DNA of 48,085 nucleotides, from positions 1 to 48,085 of the forward strand of contig JANQQA010000229.1 in NCBI GenBank assembly GCA_028285205.1, written 5' to 3'. Positions 18,039 through 26,064 of the stretch are shown piece by piece (the stretch's first letter is position 1; the number at the start of each line of letters is the position of its first letter). Source of the stretch: Bythopirellula sp. (GTDB lineage Bacteria; Planctomycetota; Planctomycetia; Pirellulales; Lacipirellulaceae). Below the pieces are notes generated by a model, which was not told the DNA's origin, ran no database searches, and worked only from the letters and a program-made list of their open reading frames with translations. Position numbers and translations under genes: made by a program.

Positions 18039-18089
18039 ATGAGAGGTCTGTTTCGACAGCCGAGGTAAACTGCCTGACCCTGGACGCAC

Positions 18090-18250
18090 AGGCGTGAAAC
18101 GCTGAGCCAGAGTCGCAACTAGCAGATTCCAAGCTCGGCGAGTCCCTTCTCTGGTGGAATCTGACTGAATCCGAGCCTAGGAAATTGGCGATACTGCTTC
18201 AGATTCGACCTGACCTGAAAAGTGCATCAGGAGTTTCACGCTGGGGCAGA
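18090..18250 (-). repeat. Dispersed palindromic repeat with extension, reverse, boundary 17
   Basis: Tail CAGGCGTGAAACGCTGAGCC, then B core GATTCCAAGCTCGGCGAGTC, CTTCTCTGGTGGAATC, the shared extension (GCGATACTGCTTCAGATTCG) and a second stem GAGTTTCACGCTGGGGCAG. Confidence 0.8.
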
Positions 18251-18305
18251 TTAGTGGCCTCGTTCGCCAGGCGCCAGGGGATTATAATTTTTCCAGGAGC
18301 AAGCA

Positions 18306-19475
18306 ATGACATCAAACGTTGGCACACGTGTCGTTTCGCAGAATCTTTTGGTGTCGGCCGCGCAGGCAGAAAACACGGAATCGGTTGATTCAAACAGCAT
18401 CCGCGACCTTGCTTCTCTCATTAATCTAGCAGTTCTCAATGACGATCTCTTTGTCCTTGGACGGGCAACGGACTATCACATATACGGCCCAACCTCAGAC
18501 ATCATTTCATTTCTGGTTTCTGAAAAGATTCTACGGACTGAAAGCATGGACGAGGCACAAATCGCCGCAACGACGATTTCTGCGAAACGGCATTTGGCTG
18601 CATTTCTCGGAGATCGATTGGATAACTATTTCAGCGATCTCCTGCGAAACGCACTTTCCCCGAACGACGTTGAATATGCCCTCGTGGATACGCCCGACGG
18701 CGGAGAAGAAGTGCGAATTGGCGGCGAATGGTTGAAGACCGTACCGGCTGGCACGGACCTTGTCGCCGCGCTGCGGGAAGAGCGAGAGTTCTCACGTTCG
18801 ACGACATTCGTACTGCGAACTTTCCTATATCTAGGGTACGCAGGCACGCTTGGCATCGCATTTGTCCCTGATGCTGCTCGGGCAAACTTAATCAACGACG
18901 TTGTCAAACGACAGAATGCCTTTGTAACCGAGAGATTGCTAACAGAACTTCAACGTAAGTTTGAGACGATCCCAGAACCACAACCATATGATGCCCGCGC
19001 GCTCGTATCGCCGTTCGCGGCGGTGGCGTTTCAACGGTGTGGCGGAGATCGGTCACGGTTGGTTCGCGAGGTCGAACGGCTGAGAGAGGAGTTCAGACCC
19101 GTTCGCGGCACTCTCCGAGAATTGCAAAAGGATATAGAACACGACGACCGAAAGAGGGCAATCGCGGCGGAGAACAAATGGTTCAAAATCTTGGACGAAG
19201 CCGCCCGCATTTTCGGACGGCACCCAGGGCTGATTTCATTAAAAGAAGGAACTGCCTTTAGTGGCAACGTTGCCGACGTTGTTGACGACTATACCAGTGC
19301 CAAAGCATGGGTAAAGGCTCTCGCCGAATTACCACTAACTCTGGTCCAACGTGTACTGCGACGTCGTAAACTTGCTGAAATCCACACGCTTAGTAGTGAA
19401 TTGCCAGGACCAACGGCAGTACGGGAGGCGGTCCACAAATTGTTTGGGAACGTCGATGAAGAAGCGTTCACCTGA
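18306..19475 (+). CDS. Unknown cytoplasmic protein, largely helical
   Basis: 389 residues, no family recognised. ATG 18306 follows AGGAGCAAGCA, a good ribosome site. No signal peptide. Residues 30-130 are helical (LINLAVLNDDLFVLGRATDY). Around 190-215 there is a moderately hydrophobic patch (FLYLGYAGTLGIAFV). Residues 240-300 are charged and could be a coiled coil (VEREVERLREEF-like pattern, LRELQKDIEHDDRKRA). GC content is somewhat higher than in neighbouring modules. Possibly structural or defence-related, but no evidence for either. Confidence 0.7.
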   Translation: MTSNVGTRVVSQNLLVSAAQAENTESVDSNSIRDLASLINLAVLNDDLFVLGRATDYHIYGPTSDIISFLVSEKILRTESMDEAQIAATTISAKRHLAAFLGDRLDNYFSDLLRNALSPNDVEYALVDTPDGGEEVRIGGEWLKTVPAGTDLVAALREEREFSRSTTFVLRTFLYLGYAGTLGIAFVPDAARANLINDVVKRQNAFVTERLLTELQRKFETIPEPQPYDARALVSPFAAVAFQRCGGDRSRLVREVERLREEFRPVRGTLRELQKDIEHDDRKRAIAAENKWFKILDEAARIFGRHPGLISLKEGTAFSGNVADVVDDYTSAKAWVKALAELPLTLVQRVLRRRKLAEIHTLSSELPGPTAVREAVHKLFGNVDEEAFT

Positions 19476-19559
19476 CATGCATCTAATCGTGGCATGAACG
19501 CGGAGCCGCCAGCGCGTTTTTCGAATGCAACATCAACCGCCCGACGTTACCTACCTCAG

Positions 19560-19770
19560 CTTCATCGTCCGACGCAGGTTGCGAACGTGCCAAAAAACTG
19601 CCCGAAGTGTACATCACTTCAGCCAATTCCCATTCTGAGATTCCAGCGGCGGAGTGAACCTTCTATTGTGGAATCCGATAGGGCAGATTCCACCTTCGGC
19701 GAGTCCCTCCTCTGGTGGAATCAGACTGAGTCTGAGCTTGAGAAAAGAGCGGTATCGCTTCAGATTCAAG
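19560..19770 (-). repeat. Longest composite repeat, reverse, boundary 18
   Basis: CTTCATCGTCCGACGCAGG at its left, then A core (TCTGAGATTCCAGCGGCGGA, GTGAACCTTCTATTGTGGAATC), B core (GATTCCACCTTCGGCGAGTC to CTCTGGTGGAATC) and the shared extension (AAAAGAGCGGTATCGCTTCA). The 19476-19909 gap holds only this. Confidence 0.85.
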
Positions 19771-19909
19771 GCATCTCAAAGTGAGTCGAGAATCACCGAC
19801 GCTAGCCAAAAACATAGAGCTTTTGTTGACACAGAATGGAGTTGCTACAATTCATTGTTCTGGTTCTCATGCGTCCACGAGTGGTAAATACTCACACAGG
19901 AGTCTTGCA

Positions 19910-20455
19910 ATGTCACGCTCAGTCGTACCAATCATTATCACACTTTGGATGTTTGTCGCAGGTTCGGCTAACGCCCACAAGCGTGTTGACTTAGTCATCG
20001 GCGAGTCGCAATTCTTCCACGCAGATTATATTAGAATCAAATCCGTGAAATCTTCGGGGAACGGTTTTGAACTCGGGGCGACGGTTACCGTCAGAGGCGT
20101 TTACACACTGAATTCCGTGGACTCAGCCCACCTGGGCTTCTATACAACAACTTCGTTAAAGGCGGGAGAGAAACCGACGCCGACGGCAGTGCAGGAAAGT
20201 CAGTGGACCATCGCAAAGAAGGGAAAACACAAGTTCAAGCTTTCCAAAGTAGTCAAGAAGGATGGAAGCCCCCACCTAACGTTTTATCACTCAGATACGA
20301 GAAAACCAATCGGTGGAGTCTACTTTGGAGATAAGTCCAATGTGCTCATGAAGAAGACTTGGTCATACAATCCACCAGAACAGAGCGATGCTTTGGAGCT
20401 GTCGACTGGATTAAACGCAGCTTCGTCGTTTGGCGTATTCGCTAGTGGACAATGA
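19910..20455 (+). CDS. Secreted protein of unknown function
   Basis: 181 residues. ATG 19910 is preceded by AGGAG 9-13 nt upstream and begins a clean signal peptide (MSRSVVPIIITLWMFVAGSANA, cut before HKRVD). The mature part is beta-rich, lysine-rich in its middle (IAKKGKHKFKLSKVVKKDGS), with no motif recognised. Earlier in-frame starts (from 19781) are rejected because they read through non-protein sequence. Last module of the array. Confidence 0.75.
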   Translation: MSRSVVPIIITLWMFVAGSANAHKRVDLVIGESQFFHADYIRIKSVKSSGNGFELGATVTVRGVYTLNSVDSAHLGFYTTTSLKAGEKPTPTAVQESQWTIAKKGKHKFKLSKVVKKDGSPHLTFYHSDTRKPIGGVYFGDKSNVLMKKTWSYNPPEQSDALELSTGLNAASSFGVFASGQ

Positions 20456-20499
20456 TTGCTCGCGATGGTCATCAATGCTCCTTATTCCCGAACAGGGTT

Positions 20500-20530
20500 A
20501 TCCACACGAGGAGTGAACCACCTCATTTGG
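20500..20530 (-). repeat. Dispersed palindromic repeat, reverse, boundary 19 (last)
   Basis: Core only: TATCCACACGAGGAGTGAAC then CACCTCATTTGGAATCG. It ends about 40 bp before the recombinase remnant. Confidence 0.65.
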
Positions 20531-20568
20531 AATCGACTTCGTCCCAAATCATAAATTGAGCCGCAAAA

Positions 20569-20822
20569 TCAGCTGGCATCATCGAATCGCCGCTTACAGC
20601 AGGGACAATTCTCGTCGGCTGAGAACGCCGATGGCTGTGGCAGGGTAGTGATCGCCCTGAATGCTAGCGGCGCTCGGTGAGCGTAGTGTCGGTAGGTGAC
20701 TCCTGCAACAGAATGGCCCAGGATCTCGATCGATGATTCGGGGATATGTTCGTCATGGTAGGTTGCGCACGTTTTTCGTAAGTCCTTCAGTTCCCAGAGC
20801 TCATCGACTGCCTTTGAGCAGG
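20569..20822 (-). pseudogene. C-terminal remnant of a tyrosine recombinase (integrase)
   Basis: About 84 residues. DLRKTCATYHDEHIPESS holds the box II arginine; LGHSVAGVTYRHYAHR holds the LGH histidine and the tyrosine region of phage-type integrases. The planctomycete-style CCKRRF end follows. The first catalytic arginine, the N-terminal DNA-binding domain and any start codon are missing; at about 20822 the sequence switches to an unrelated gene in the other direction. Therefore inactive. It sits next to the last repeat of the cassette-like array and left of the defence locus, so it could be a relic of the enzyme that built either. That link is inference. Confidence 0.75.
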
Positions 20823-21246
20823 GGCATTGGTGACCGACTTTGTCCGGCCCTACCAGCGCGCAGGTGCTGAGCGCAATTACTTGCTGTTGGGCCGCGTGCT
20901 GACCGTGGCCATGGGCATTCTCGGCACCTGGCTCGCTATTACCTTCGCCACGTCCGACATCAAATCTCTCTGGGACCAGTTTATGAAGATTCTGGGTCTG
21001 TTTGGCGGGGCGATGTGCGGACTGTTTTGCTTGGGCATCTTTACCACCCGGGCAAATGGGCCGGGTGCGATCTTGGGTGCCGTCGCGGGCGCCGTCGGGC
21101 TTTTCCTTGTGCAGGAGCTCACGCAGATTCATGTACTGCTATACGCGGCGGTTGGGATCACACTTTGTGTTGTCTGCGGATATCTTACGAGTCTGGTATT
21201 TCCGCGGCCGAAACACTCGCTCGAAGGATTAACGATTTACACATGA
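20823..21246 (+). pseudogene. C-terminal fragment of a sodium/solute symporter (SSS/SLC5)
   Basis: About 140 residues starting ALVTDFVRPYQRAGAERNYL, then three to four transmembrane helices (LTVAMGILGTWLAITFA; MCGLFCLGIFTT; GAILGAVAGAVGLFLVQEL; LLYAAVGITLCVVCGYL). These match the last helices of sodium-dependent solute symporters, which are about 500 residues or more when complete. The first helices with the sodium sites are absent and the left end abuts the recombinase remnant, so this is a broken gene, though an internal GTG could still drive translation. Confidence 0.75.
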
Positions 21247-21257
21247 ACTGACGTACG

Positions 21258-21428
21258 ATGCAATTCCTCCGTGCCTACTGCCAACAGCCCGTATGCAGTC
21301 CATCCAGGCTGTCACTACTATCCGGGCGAAGGCCCGATACGATTCAGGTCTCGGACCTCAACACGCATTTTCGCGAGGCACTCCCAAAAGTTGTGACCTT
21401 GCCCCAACACTTCAAAGACCATGGCAAC
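21258..21428 (+). pseudogene. Internal fragment of a sulfatase (iduronate-2-sulfatase-like)
   Basis: About 57 residues: [20 protein letters not shown] carries the sulfatase formylglycine motif C-S-P-S-R, followed by [20 protein letters not shown] and LPQHFKDHG. In intact members this lies about 80 residues from the N-terminus of a protein of about 480. Both sides are missing here, so it is a relic. Confidence 0.8.
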
Positions 21429-21491
21429 CTGGGCAACCACAGATCAGACTACCGCATGTCGCGTTAGTGAAACTTTAGCGAGGATCCACTT

Positions 21492-22919
21492 ATGAAAACT
21501 CTACTGACAACGCTATTGCTCTGCTCCTTCTCCATTCACGCCTCAACCGCAGCTGAAAGTGGTGATGCGGCCGCATCGACGAACGACCCGAGCTCGCGAG
21601 ACCAAGCGCCTCGGCGAAGCAAGTTCTTACTGTTGGACCAACGAATCGTTCGTAGCGCGAGCAATGCAAAACTGAAAATCGGCACCATTCAGAAACATGA
21701 GGCCAATCCTCTGTTCACTGAGGACAAGCCTTGGGAGAAGCGCTTCGATAACCTCTACGGGAATGTGATTTTTGACAACGAAGACGAGATCTACAAATGC
21801 TGGTACAGCCCATTCATCGTCGACCGATCCTCACAGGGTATGACGCTCGAGCAACGCCAAAAAAAATACAGTCCAGGCCCTGGGCGTGAGATGGGGATCT
21901 GCTACGCCACGTCCGCAGACGGCATCCATTGGACGAAACCCGAATTAGGACTCGTGGATTATGAGGGCAGCAAACAGAACAACATCATCTGGCGAGGTCC
22001 CCATGGAGCTGGCATATTTAAGGACTTTGCGGAAAAAGATCCAGCGCGACGGTACAAGATGATCTTTCAAGGAATGCGTACAAGTCACTCCGCCAATGGC
22101 ATCAATTGGAGCGCACCCAGAAGAATAGACGGAATTGGTAAGATCAAAGGAGATACTCATAACAACGCGTTCTGGGACCCGCAGTCAGCGAAGTATGTCG
22201 GCATCACCAGAACCTTTGGCGACTTGGGCCGGGAAGTGACCCGAATCGAAAGTCGCGATTTCGTCCAATGGCAGCGCAACGGTGTTGTGATGAAAGCGTT
22301 GGATAAGGAGCTTCAGCCTTATGCCATGCCGGTCTTCATGCATGGAGGTGTTTACCTGGGACTGGTAGCAATCCACGCGCAGCGCCCGGTGGATCGTGTT
22401 TGGACCGAACTGGCTTGGAGCCCAGACTCCATACAATGGCACCGCATCGCGCCCGGCGAAGCGCTGATCCCCTGCTCCGAGCAGGTATTGGACTACGACT
22501 ACGGCTGTGTTTATGCCTGTGCCTATCCTGTGTTTCTGGAGAATGAGATCCGTCTCTATTACGGAGGGAGCGACTACCTCCACACGGGGTGGCGCAATGG
22601 ATCCCTATGCCTCGCAACGCTTCGTCCAGATGGTTTTGCTGGCTATCGCCCGGAGAAGCCGAATACTCCGGGCGTGATTGTCACCAACGAAGTTCCTTAC
22701 GAAAGCCAGACCATTGCCATCACGGCAGACGTGGAACCAGGAGGTTACGTCAGGGTGTCCTTGATGGACGAAACAGGGGACGTGCTGGATACGGCAAAGG
22801 ACATCCTTCAATCGGTTACCGACCACGACTTGCAATTCAAGCAATCGATTGACGCCGACACGATTCACTTGAAATTTGAGTTTGCGAAAGCAATGCTCTA
22901 CTCGTTTAAGCCCAACTAG
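21492..22919 (+). CDS. Secreted beta-propeller protein, glycosidase-like
   Basis: 475 residues with a signal peptide (MKTLLTTLLLCSFSIHASTA, cut near AAES). Repeated W-Y-S-P, SADGIHWTKPELGLVDYEGS and S-x-D-x-I-Q-W-H motifs are those of five-bladed propellers seen in GH32/GH43/GH68-like secreted planctomycete proteins. The C-terminal 100 residues form a beta-sandwich-like region. Acidic catalytic residues cannot be assigned from here, so sugar hydrolysis is inferred from family and from neighbouring sulfatase, symporter and aldolase pieces. It is the only intact gene in a strip of broken ones. Starts at ATG 21492. Confidence 0.75.
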   Translation: MKTLLTTLLLCSFSIHASTAAESGDAAASTNDPSSRDQAPRRSKFLLLDQRIVRSASNAKLKIGTIQKHEANPLFTEDKPWEKRFDNLYGNVIFDNEDEIYKCWYSPFIVDRSSQGMTLEQRQKKYSPGPGREMGICYATSADGIHWTKPELGLVDYEGSKQNNIIWRGPHGAGIFKDFAEKDPARRYKMIFQGMRTSHSANGINWSAPRRIDGIGKIKGDTHNNAFWDPQSAKYVGITRTFGDLGREVTRIESRDFVQWQRNGVVMKALDKELQPYAMPVFMHGGVYLGLVAIHAQRPVDRVWTELAWSPDSIQWHRIAPGEALIPCSEQVLDYDYGCVYACAYPVFLENEIRLYYGGSDYLHTGWRNGSLCLATLRPDGFAGYRPEKPNTPGVIVTNEVPYESQTIAITADVEPGGYVRVSLMDETGDVLDTAKDILQSVTDHDLQFKQSIDADTIHLKFEFAKAMLYSFKPN

Positions 22920-22972
22920 AGCAAGTCACTATCGCATGTTCCGCTATCTTGATATCGAAGTAAGAGAAGCAG

Positions 22973-22989
22973 CTCCAGCAGGGCTGGAG
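22973..22989 (+). terminator. Hairpin downstream of the beta-propeller gene
   Basis: Perfect 7-bp stem CTCCAGC / GCTGGAG with a 3-nt loop, 54 bp after the stop. No T-run follows, so termination is only suggested. Confidence 0.35.
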
Positions 22990-23049
22990 TGAGGGCCTAG
23001 CTCGATTAGCTGGAAAACACCCTCAACCAACGCCGTTAAGGATTTTGAA

Positions 23050-23222
23050 GATTGGCCGAAGGCCTTTATTTCCCGGCGCGCGGGGATAGCCTGGGGCATC
23101 GCCCCAGGAATTGGTCGAAATACTTCTGGCGTTGGCCGAAGGCCATTTTCACACAGATTGTTCCTAGGGCGACGCTGCGCTAGCCCTTAGGCTACGGTGA
23201 ACAAGGCCTTCGGCCAACGGAC
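23050..23222. repeat. GGCCGAAGGCC motif cluster with hairpin
   Basis: Three copies of a TTGGCCGAAGGCC-type palindrome (23054, 23133, and inverted at 23204) and, at 23090-23108, the perfect 8-bp hairpin CCTGGGGC-ATC-GCCCCAGG. A CTAGGGCGACGCTGCGCTAG block precedes the last copy. Such clusters are common between planctomycete genes; function unknown. Confidence 0.6.
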
Positions 23223-23263
23223 GCCAAATTCCGACGTTATAAACGAGAGCTGGAGAACGTAGC

Positions 23264-23677
23264 ATGAATCCGCTTCGCAGCGGCGAGATCCACGGCAACT
23301 GGGCCACGGTTTTCGCATCGTGGAACGATGACGAGTCGCTCGACTTCGGCTGCCTCGAAAACCAGATTGATGCGCTGATCGCCGTGGGTGTCGATGGTGT
23401 GTACTGCAATGGCACCGCTGGTGAGTTCCATTCGCAAACTGAGCAGGAATTCGATCAAATTACGGAGTTGCTCGCCACGAAGTGCGACCATGCTGGGATG
23501 GCCTATCAGATTGGCGGCGGGCATATGTCGTCACAAATTTCCTTAAAGTGTTTGCGACGAGCGGTGCAGCTTTGTCCTGCCGCCCTCCAAGTAATCCTGC
23601 CAGACTGGTTCCCCGTTACCGAAGCGGAGCCCGTTAGCGATCTTCGGTCAAGCAGCGCTAAGTACAATGCCGACTAA
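23264..23677 (+). pseudogene. Truncated dihydrodipicolinate-synthase-family gene
   Basis: 137 residues. The first 125 match the N-terminal third of the DapA/N-acetylneuraminate-lyase TIM barrel: FASWNDDESLDFGCLENQI, VGVDGVYCNGTAGEF (with the G-T-x-G-E motif near the phosphate or carboxylate site). Full-length members have about 300 residues and a Schiff-base lysine near 165; the lysine and the rest are missing. After LPDWFPVTEAEP the sequence changes to unrelated residues and stops. Not expected to be active. Confidence 0.75.
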
Positions 23678-24187
23678 TGCGAATCACTTCTCAAATTGTG
23701 TAGCAAACGACATTAATGAAGTCGCGACATCTGAACGGCAATCAGTGTCCAATACCCGCTGGTTGAAACAGTGTTGCACCTCGATCGTGCAGCTTAAGAA
23801 GGTTGTCGCACATGAGCATTTTCTATTTCAGTATCAAATCGATATCGTAGGCGCTGAGAGTGGCGGATCAATTGTCGTTTTCGAGCATAGATACCACATG
23901 CTAGCCACCCGGTAATGGGGGCAATCACGGAATTGATGAACTTGCGTTTACTCGCTTCGGTGAATTTCACCGCCTTTGGAAACTGATCATTGGAAATCGA
24001 TCTTCGCAACTTCCGATTGACGATGCGGTTCCATTTGGGGGGCATACGTGCAGTCAAATTGATAGCATGTGTTCGTTCCAGTAAGCCACCGCGAAATCAA
24101 GCCCAAAAGTTTACGACCGAGGCATCTTGGCATGTCAACACCCCAGAACCCTGACGTATCATTTCCAAGTGACTGTTAGCCACGTCA
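23678..24187. other. Gap of 510 bp without a supported gene
   Basis: A leftward open stretch at 23794-24057 (87 codons, basic) has no signal peptide, no clear ribosome site and no motif, so I do not call it. No RNA gene or repeat is visible. Probably decayed sequence. Confidence 0.5.
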
Positions 24188-25060
24188 TCATTCGCTATCG
24201 CGGCCATTGAATATGTCATCTTCATCGGCGGTAATTAAAACAAGCATTTGCTGAGTGCTAGGTACCACTAAGTACTGCTCTTCTACAACAAATCTGAGAT
24301 CGTCGTTCTCAACCCAGTGCGACACGTCACTGTATCCCTCACCTTCGCGGAACTTGGAAAAGCTAACGTCTTCTCCCATAAAGGCTTGTGCTGTTCGAGA
24401 ACTGACAGGAGCACCTCGCTTGACTTTGAACACTCCAGCTCTCTTAAACCCCGGTGAACAAAAACCCCATTCGATCGCACTACTCCGAATCGAAGCGACT
24501 GCACATGGGAAATCACAGAGTTGTACCCACCGAACGAGCATGCTCGTCAGGGAGACCTCGAATTGGCCGCGTGCCTGCTTAACCAAGTTCATGTTGGGTG
24601 GATTTCGATTGACGATCTGCCCCAGCAAGTATTTAGGCATCAATAATCCAGATGAGAAGCTGTCCGCCTCTCGTTCGACTAGACGGCCCGACTGAAACTC
24701 GGTCATTGAACCGTGGGCGCCACCACCACTCCTCAAGTAGTTGCGGTGGTGTTCAAGAAAGTAGTGACCAAGTTCATGGCCAATCGTAAACAGCACTTTG
24801 GGGTGATGCTGGCCGTCATGCGGCCACTCGTCGTACTTCGTATTGTAGAACAGTAGAAACTTTGGACTTTGAAACTCAAGGCGGCCATCGAAATCCCTTC
24901 CAAAGTCATCACCAAACGCCTTGATTCGCTTACCTTCATTTCTAATCAAAGTAAAAGGATCTATTGGCGGCGCTACAATTCCCGCGTCTCTGGTAATCTG
25001 TTCACCGAGCTTTGCAGCCTTTTCAATTTGTGCTTGCTCTAGCTTCCAATCAATCGTCAT
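24188..25060 (-). CDS. ImmA/IrrE-family zinc metallopeptidase
   Basis: 290 residues. FTIGHELGHYFLEHH carries the zinc motif HELGH (residues 95-99), and LVEREADSFSSGLLMP supplies the third ligand region (about 129-141), both standard for ImmA/IrrE (COG2856). In the family this enzyme cuts a repressor or regulator on stress; CapP does so in some CBASS loci. The C-terminal 120 residues contain three cysteines (LCDFPCAV, GFCSPGF) and may be a sensor domain. ATG 25060 overlaps the acidic gene by 11 bp. Last gene of the leftward three-gene operon, whose first gene starts about 200 bp from the divergent CBASS operon. Confidence 0.85.
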   Translation of the reverse strand: MTIDWKLEQAQIEKAAKLGEQITRDAGIVAPPIDPFTLIRNEGKRIKAFGDDFGRDFDGRLEFQSPKFLLFYNTKYDEWPHDGQHHPKVLFTIGHELGHYFLEHHRNYLRSGGGAHGSMTEFQSGRLVEREADSFSSGLLMPKYLLGQIVNRNPPNMNLVKQARGQFEVSLTSMLVRWVQLCDFPCAVASIRSSAIEWGFCSPGFKRAGVFKVKRGAPVSSRTAQAFMGEDVSFSKFREGEGYSDVSHWVENDDLRFVVEEQYLVVPSTQQMLVLITADEDDIFNGRDSE

Positions 25061-25412
25061 CGTTCTCCAGCTCATTTTCAGAATCGCCTTCGTCTTTCGC
25101 TTGTTGACGGTACTCTTCCAATTTCTTTCTTACTTCCTCCGATTCTTCATCGCCTTCAGATTTATGCAGAGCCAATAATTCTTCGGATTCCACTGTCTGC
25201 TCGATCCGTTCTACGGCGATATCCTCCGACTCGTAGCTGAGCCGTATCTCCCCCTTGGCCTTACCAAGGATTCTGGCCACCGCATCGCTATCCATCGGAC
25301 CTTCATCGAAAGCGTCTAGCGCCTTTTCGATATCGACTTCTGCTTGAGGCCGAAACCCTGGTCGTACTAGTATTCGGTGTAGGTAGTCTTTCAAGTCTCT
25401 ATCCTTTGCCAT
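25050..25412 (-). CDS. Small acidic protein between sigma factor and protease
   Basis: 120 residues, with no recognised family. The first half includes FRPQAEVDIEKALDAFDEGP and VARILGKAKGEI; the second half is very acidic and helical (EESEEVRKKLEEYRQQ), ending GDSENELENDDD. ATG 25412 overlaps the sigma-factor stop by 14 bp, and its own stop overlaps the protease start, so the three are surely translated together. Position and charge make an anti-sigma or protease-substrate role a reasonable guess, but nothing in the sequence proves it. Confidence 0.75.
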   Translation of the reverse strand: MAKDRDLKDYLHRILVRPGFRPQAEVDIEKALDAFDEGPMDSDAVARILGKAKGEIRLSYESEDIAVERIEQTVESEELLALHKSEGDEESEEVRKKLEEYRQQAKDEGDSENELENDDD

Positions 25413-26064
25413 GAGATTCTCCCTCTGGCGGCAGCTCGTAACCAAGTACCCTCATCTTCGAACGAATCGTTTTCCATGCTCGGCTCCGATAACCGCGGAC
25501 GGAACCAACGGCGATGCCCAGCTCATCAGCAAGCTTGGCGGCGTCAGAGACCCGATCCTTGGCGTAGGCATCTGACAAAACGACCTGACGTTCCTTGTCT
25601 GGTAGCTGGCTAATTATCTCTTGCAAATCAGAAAACTCCTTTTGTTCTTTCTTCTCCCGGCGCTTCCGCTGAGCCTTGCTCTCATCTTCAGGAGTCGTCT
25701 CTTCAGGAATTAAATCAACGAGATTGTCTTCTCCGAAATCGACGGGCAGTGCCTTTGCCTTAGCCCAACCCCGTTTAAAGACGTCCTTGGCCGTGTGGTC
25801 AGCGATCTTATAGAAGTAATTCCGCAGCGTCCCTTTGGACTCATCGTAGTCTGCTCGTTTGTCCCATAGTTTGTTGACCGCGATGCTTAACACGTCCTCT
25901 GCATCCTGGTGGTTAAAGCTGGAGTACTTGGCTACCAAAATCCTCAAAATACTGCTGCCACAATGGGTCAATATTTCGCCCAAAACCGACTCGTCGCTGT
26001 CCATCAAGCGTAGAGCCAGCTCGACCTCATCAGTAGCCGAAGAATCAGTGGTTGGATTGCTCAA
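25399..26064 (-). CDS. Sigma-70 family (ECF-like) RNA polymerase sigma factor
   Basis: 221 residues. Region 2 at about 25-100 (DAEDVLSIAVNKLWDKRADY, GTLRNYFYKIADHTAKD) binds core polymerase and the -10 element. A charged linker follows (RKRREKKEQKE). Region 4 at about 145-205 (LPDKERQVVLSDAYAKD, LADELGIAVGSVRGYRSRAW) is the helix-turn-helix for -35. The start appears to be TTG 26064 with GGGAGAGAG upstream; no in-frame ATG lies near. The gene runs divergently from the CBASS operon across a 198-bp gap. It may drive its own operon, the CBASS operon, or both; the gap shows no consensus I could trust. Confidence 0.85.
   Translation of the reverse strand: MSNPTTDSSATDEVELALRLMDSDESVLGEILTHCGSSILRILVAKYSSFNHQDAEDVLSIAVNKLWDKRADYDESKGTLRNYFYKIADHTAKDVFKRGWAKAKALPVDFGEDNLVDLIPEETTPEDESKAQRKRREKKEQKEFSDLQEIISQLPDKERQVVLSDAYAKDRVSDAAKLADELGIAVGSVRGYRSRAWKTIRSKMRVLGYELPPEGESHGKG

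Noticed and set aside
77..20530. Canonical class of integron attC sites
   Set aside because: No consistent RYYYAAC...GTTRRRY pair was found at the ends of the repeats, and no intact integrase is present; only the layout is cassette-like.
20823..21132. Long leftward reading frame continuing the recombinase upstream
   Set aside because: It is the antisense of the symporter fragment; the recombinase similarity stops at about 20822.
23794..24057. 87-codon basic leftward frame
   Set aside because: No ribosome site, no motif, no neighbour link; may be decayed sequence.
24188..25060. Toxin-antitoxin (RES/Xre-COG2856) reading of the protease gene
   Set aside because: The HELGH and EREAD motifs fit ImmA/IrrE, but no Xre-type antitoxin or toxin gene is beside it; the partner is a sigma factor.
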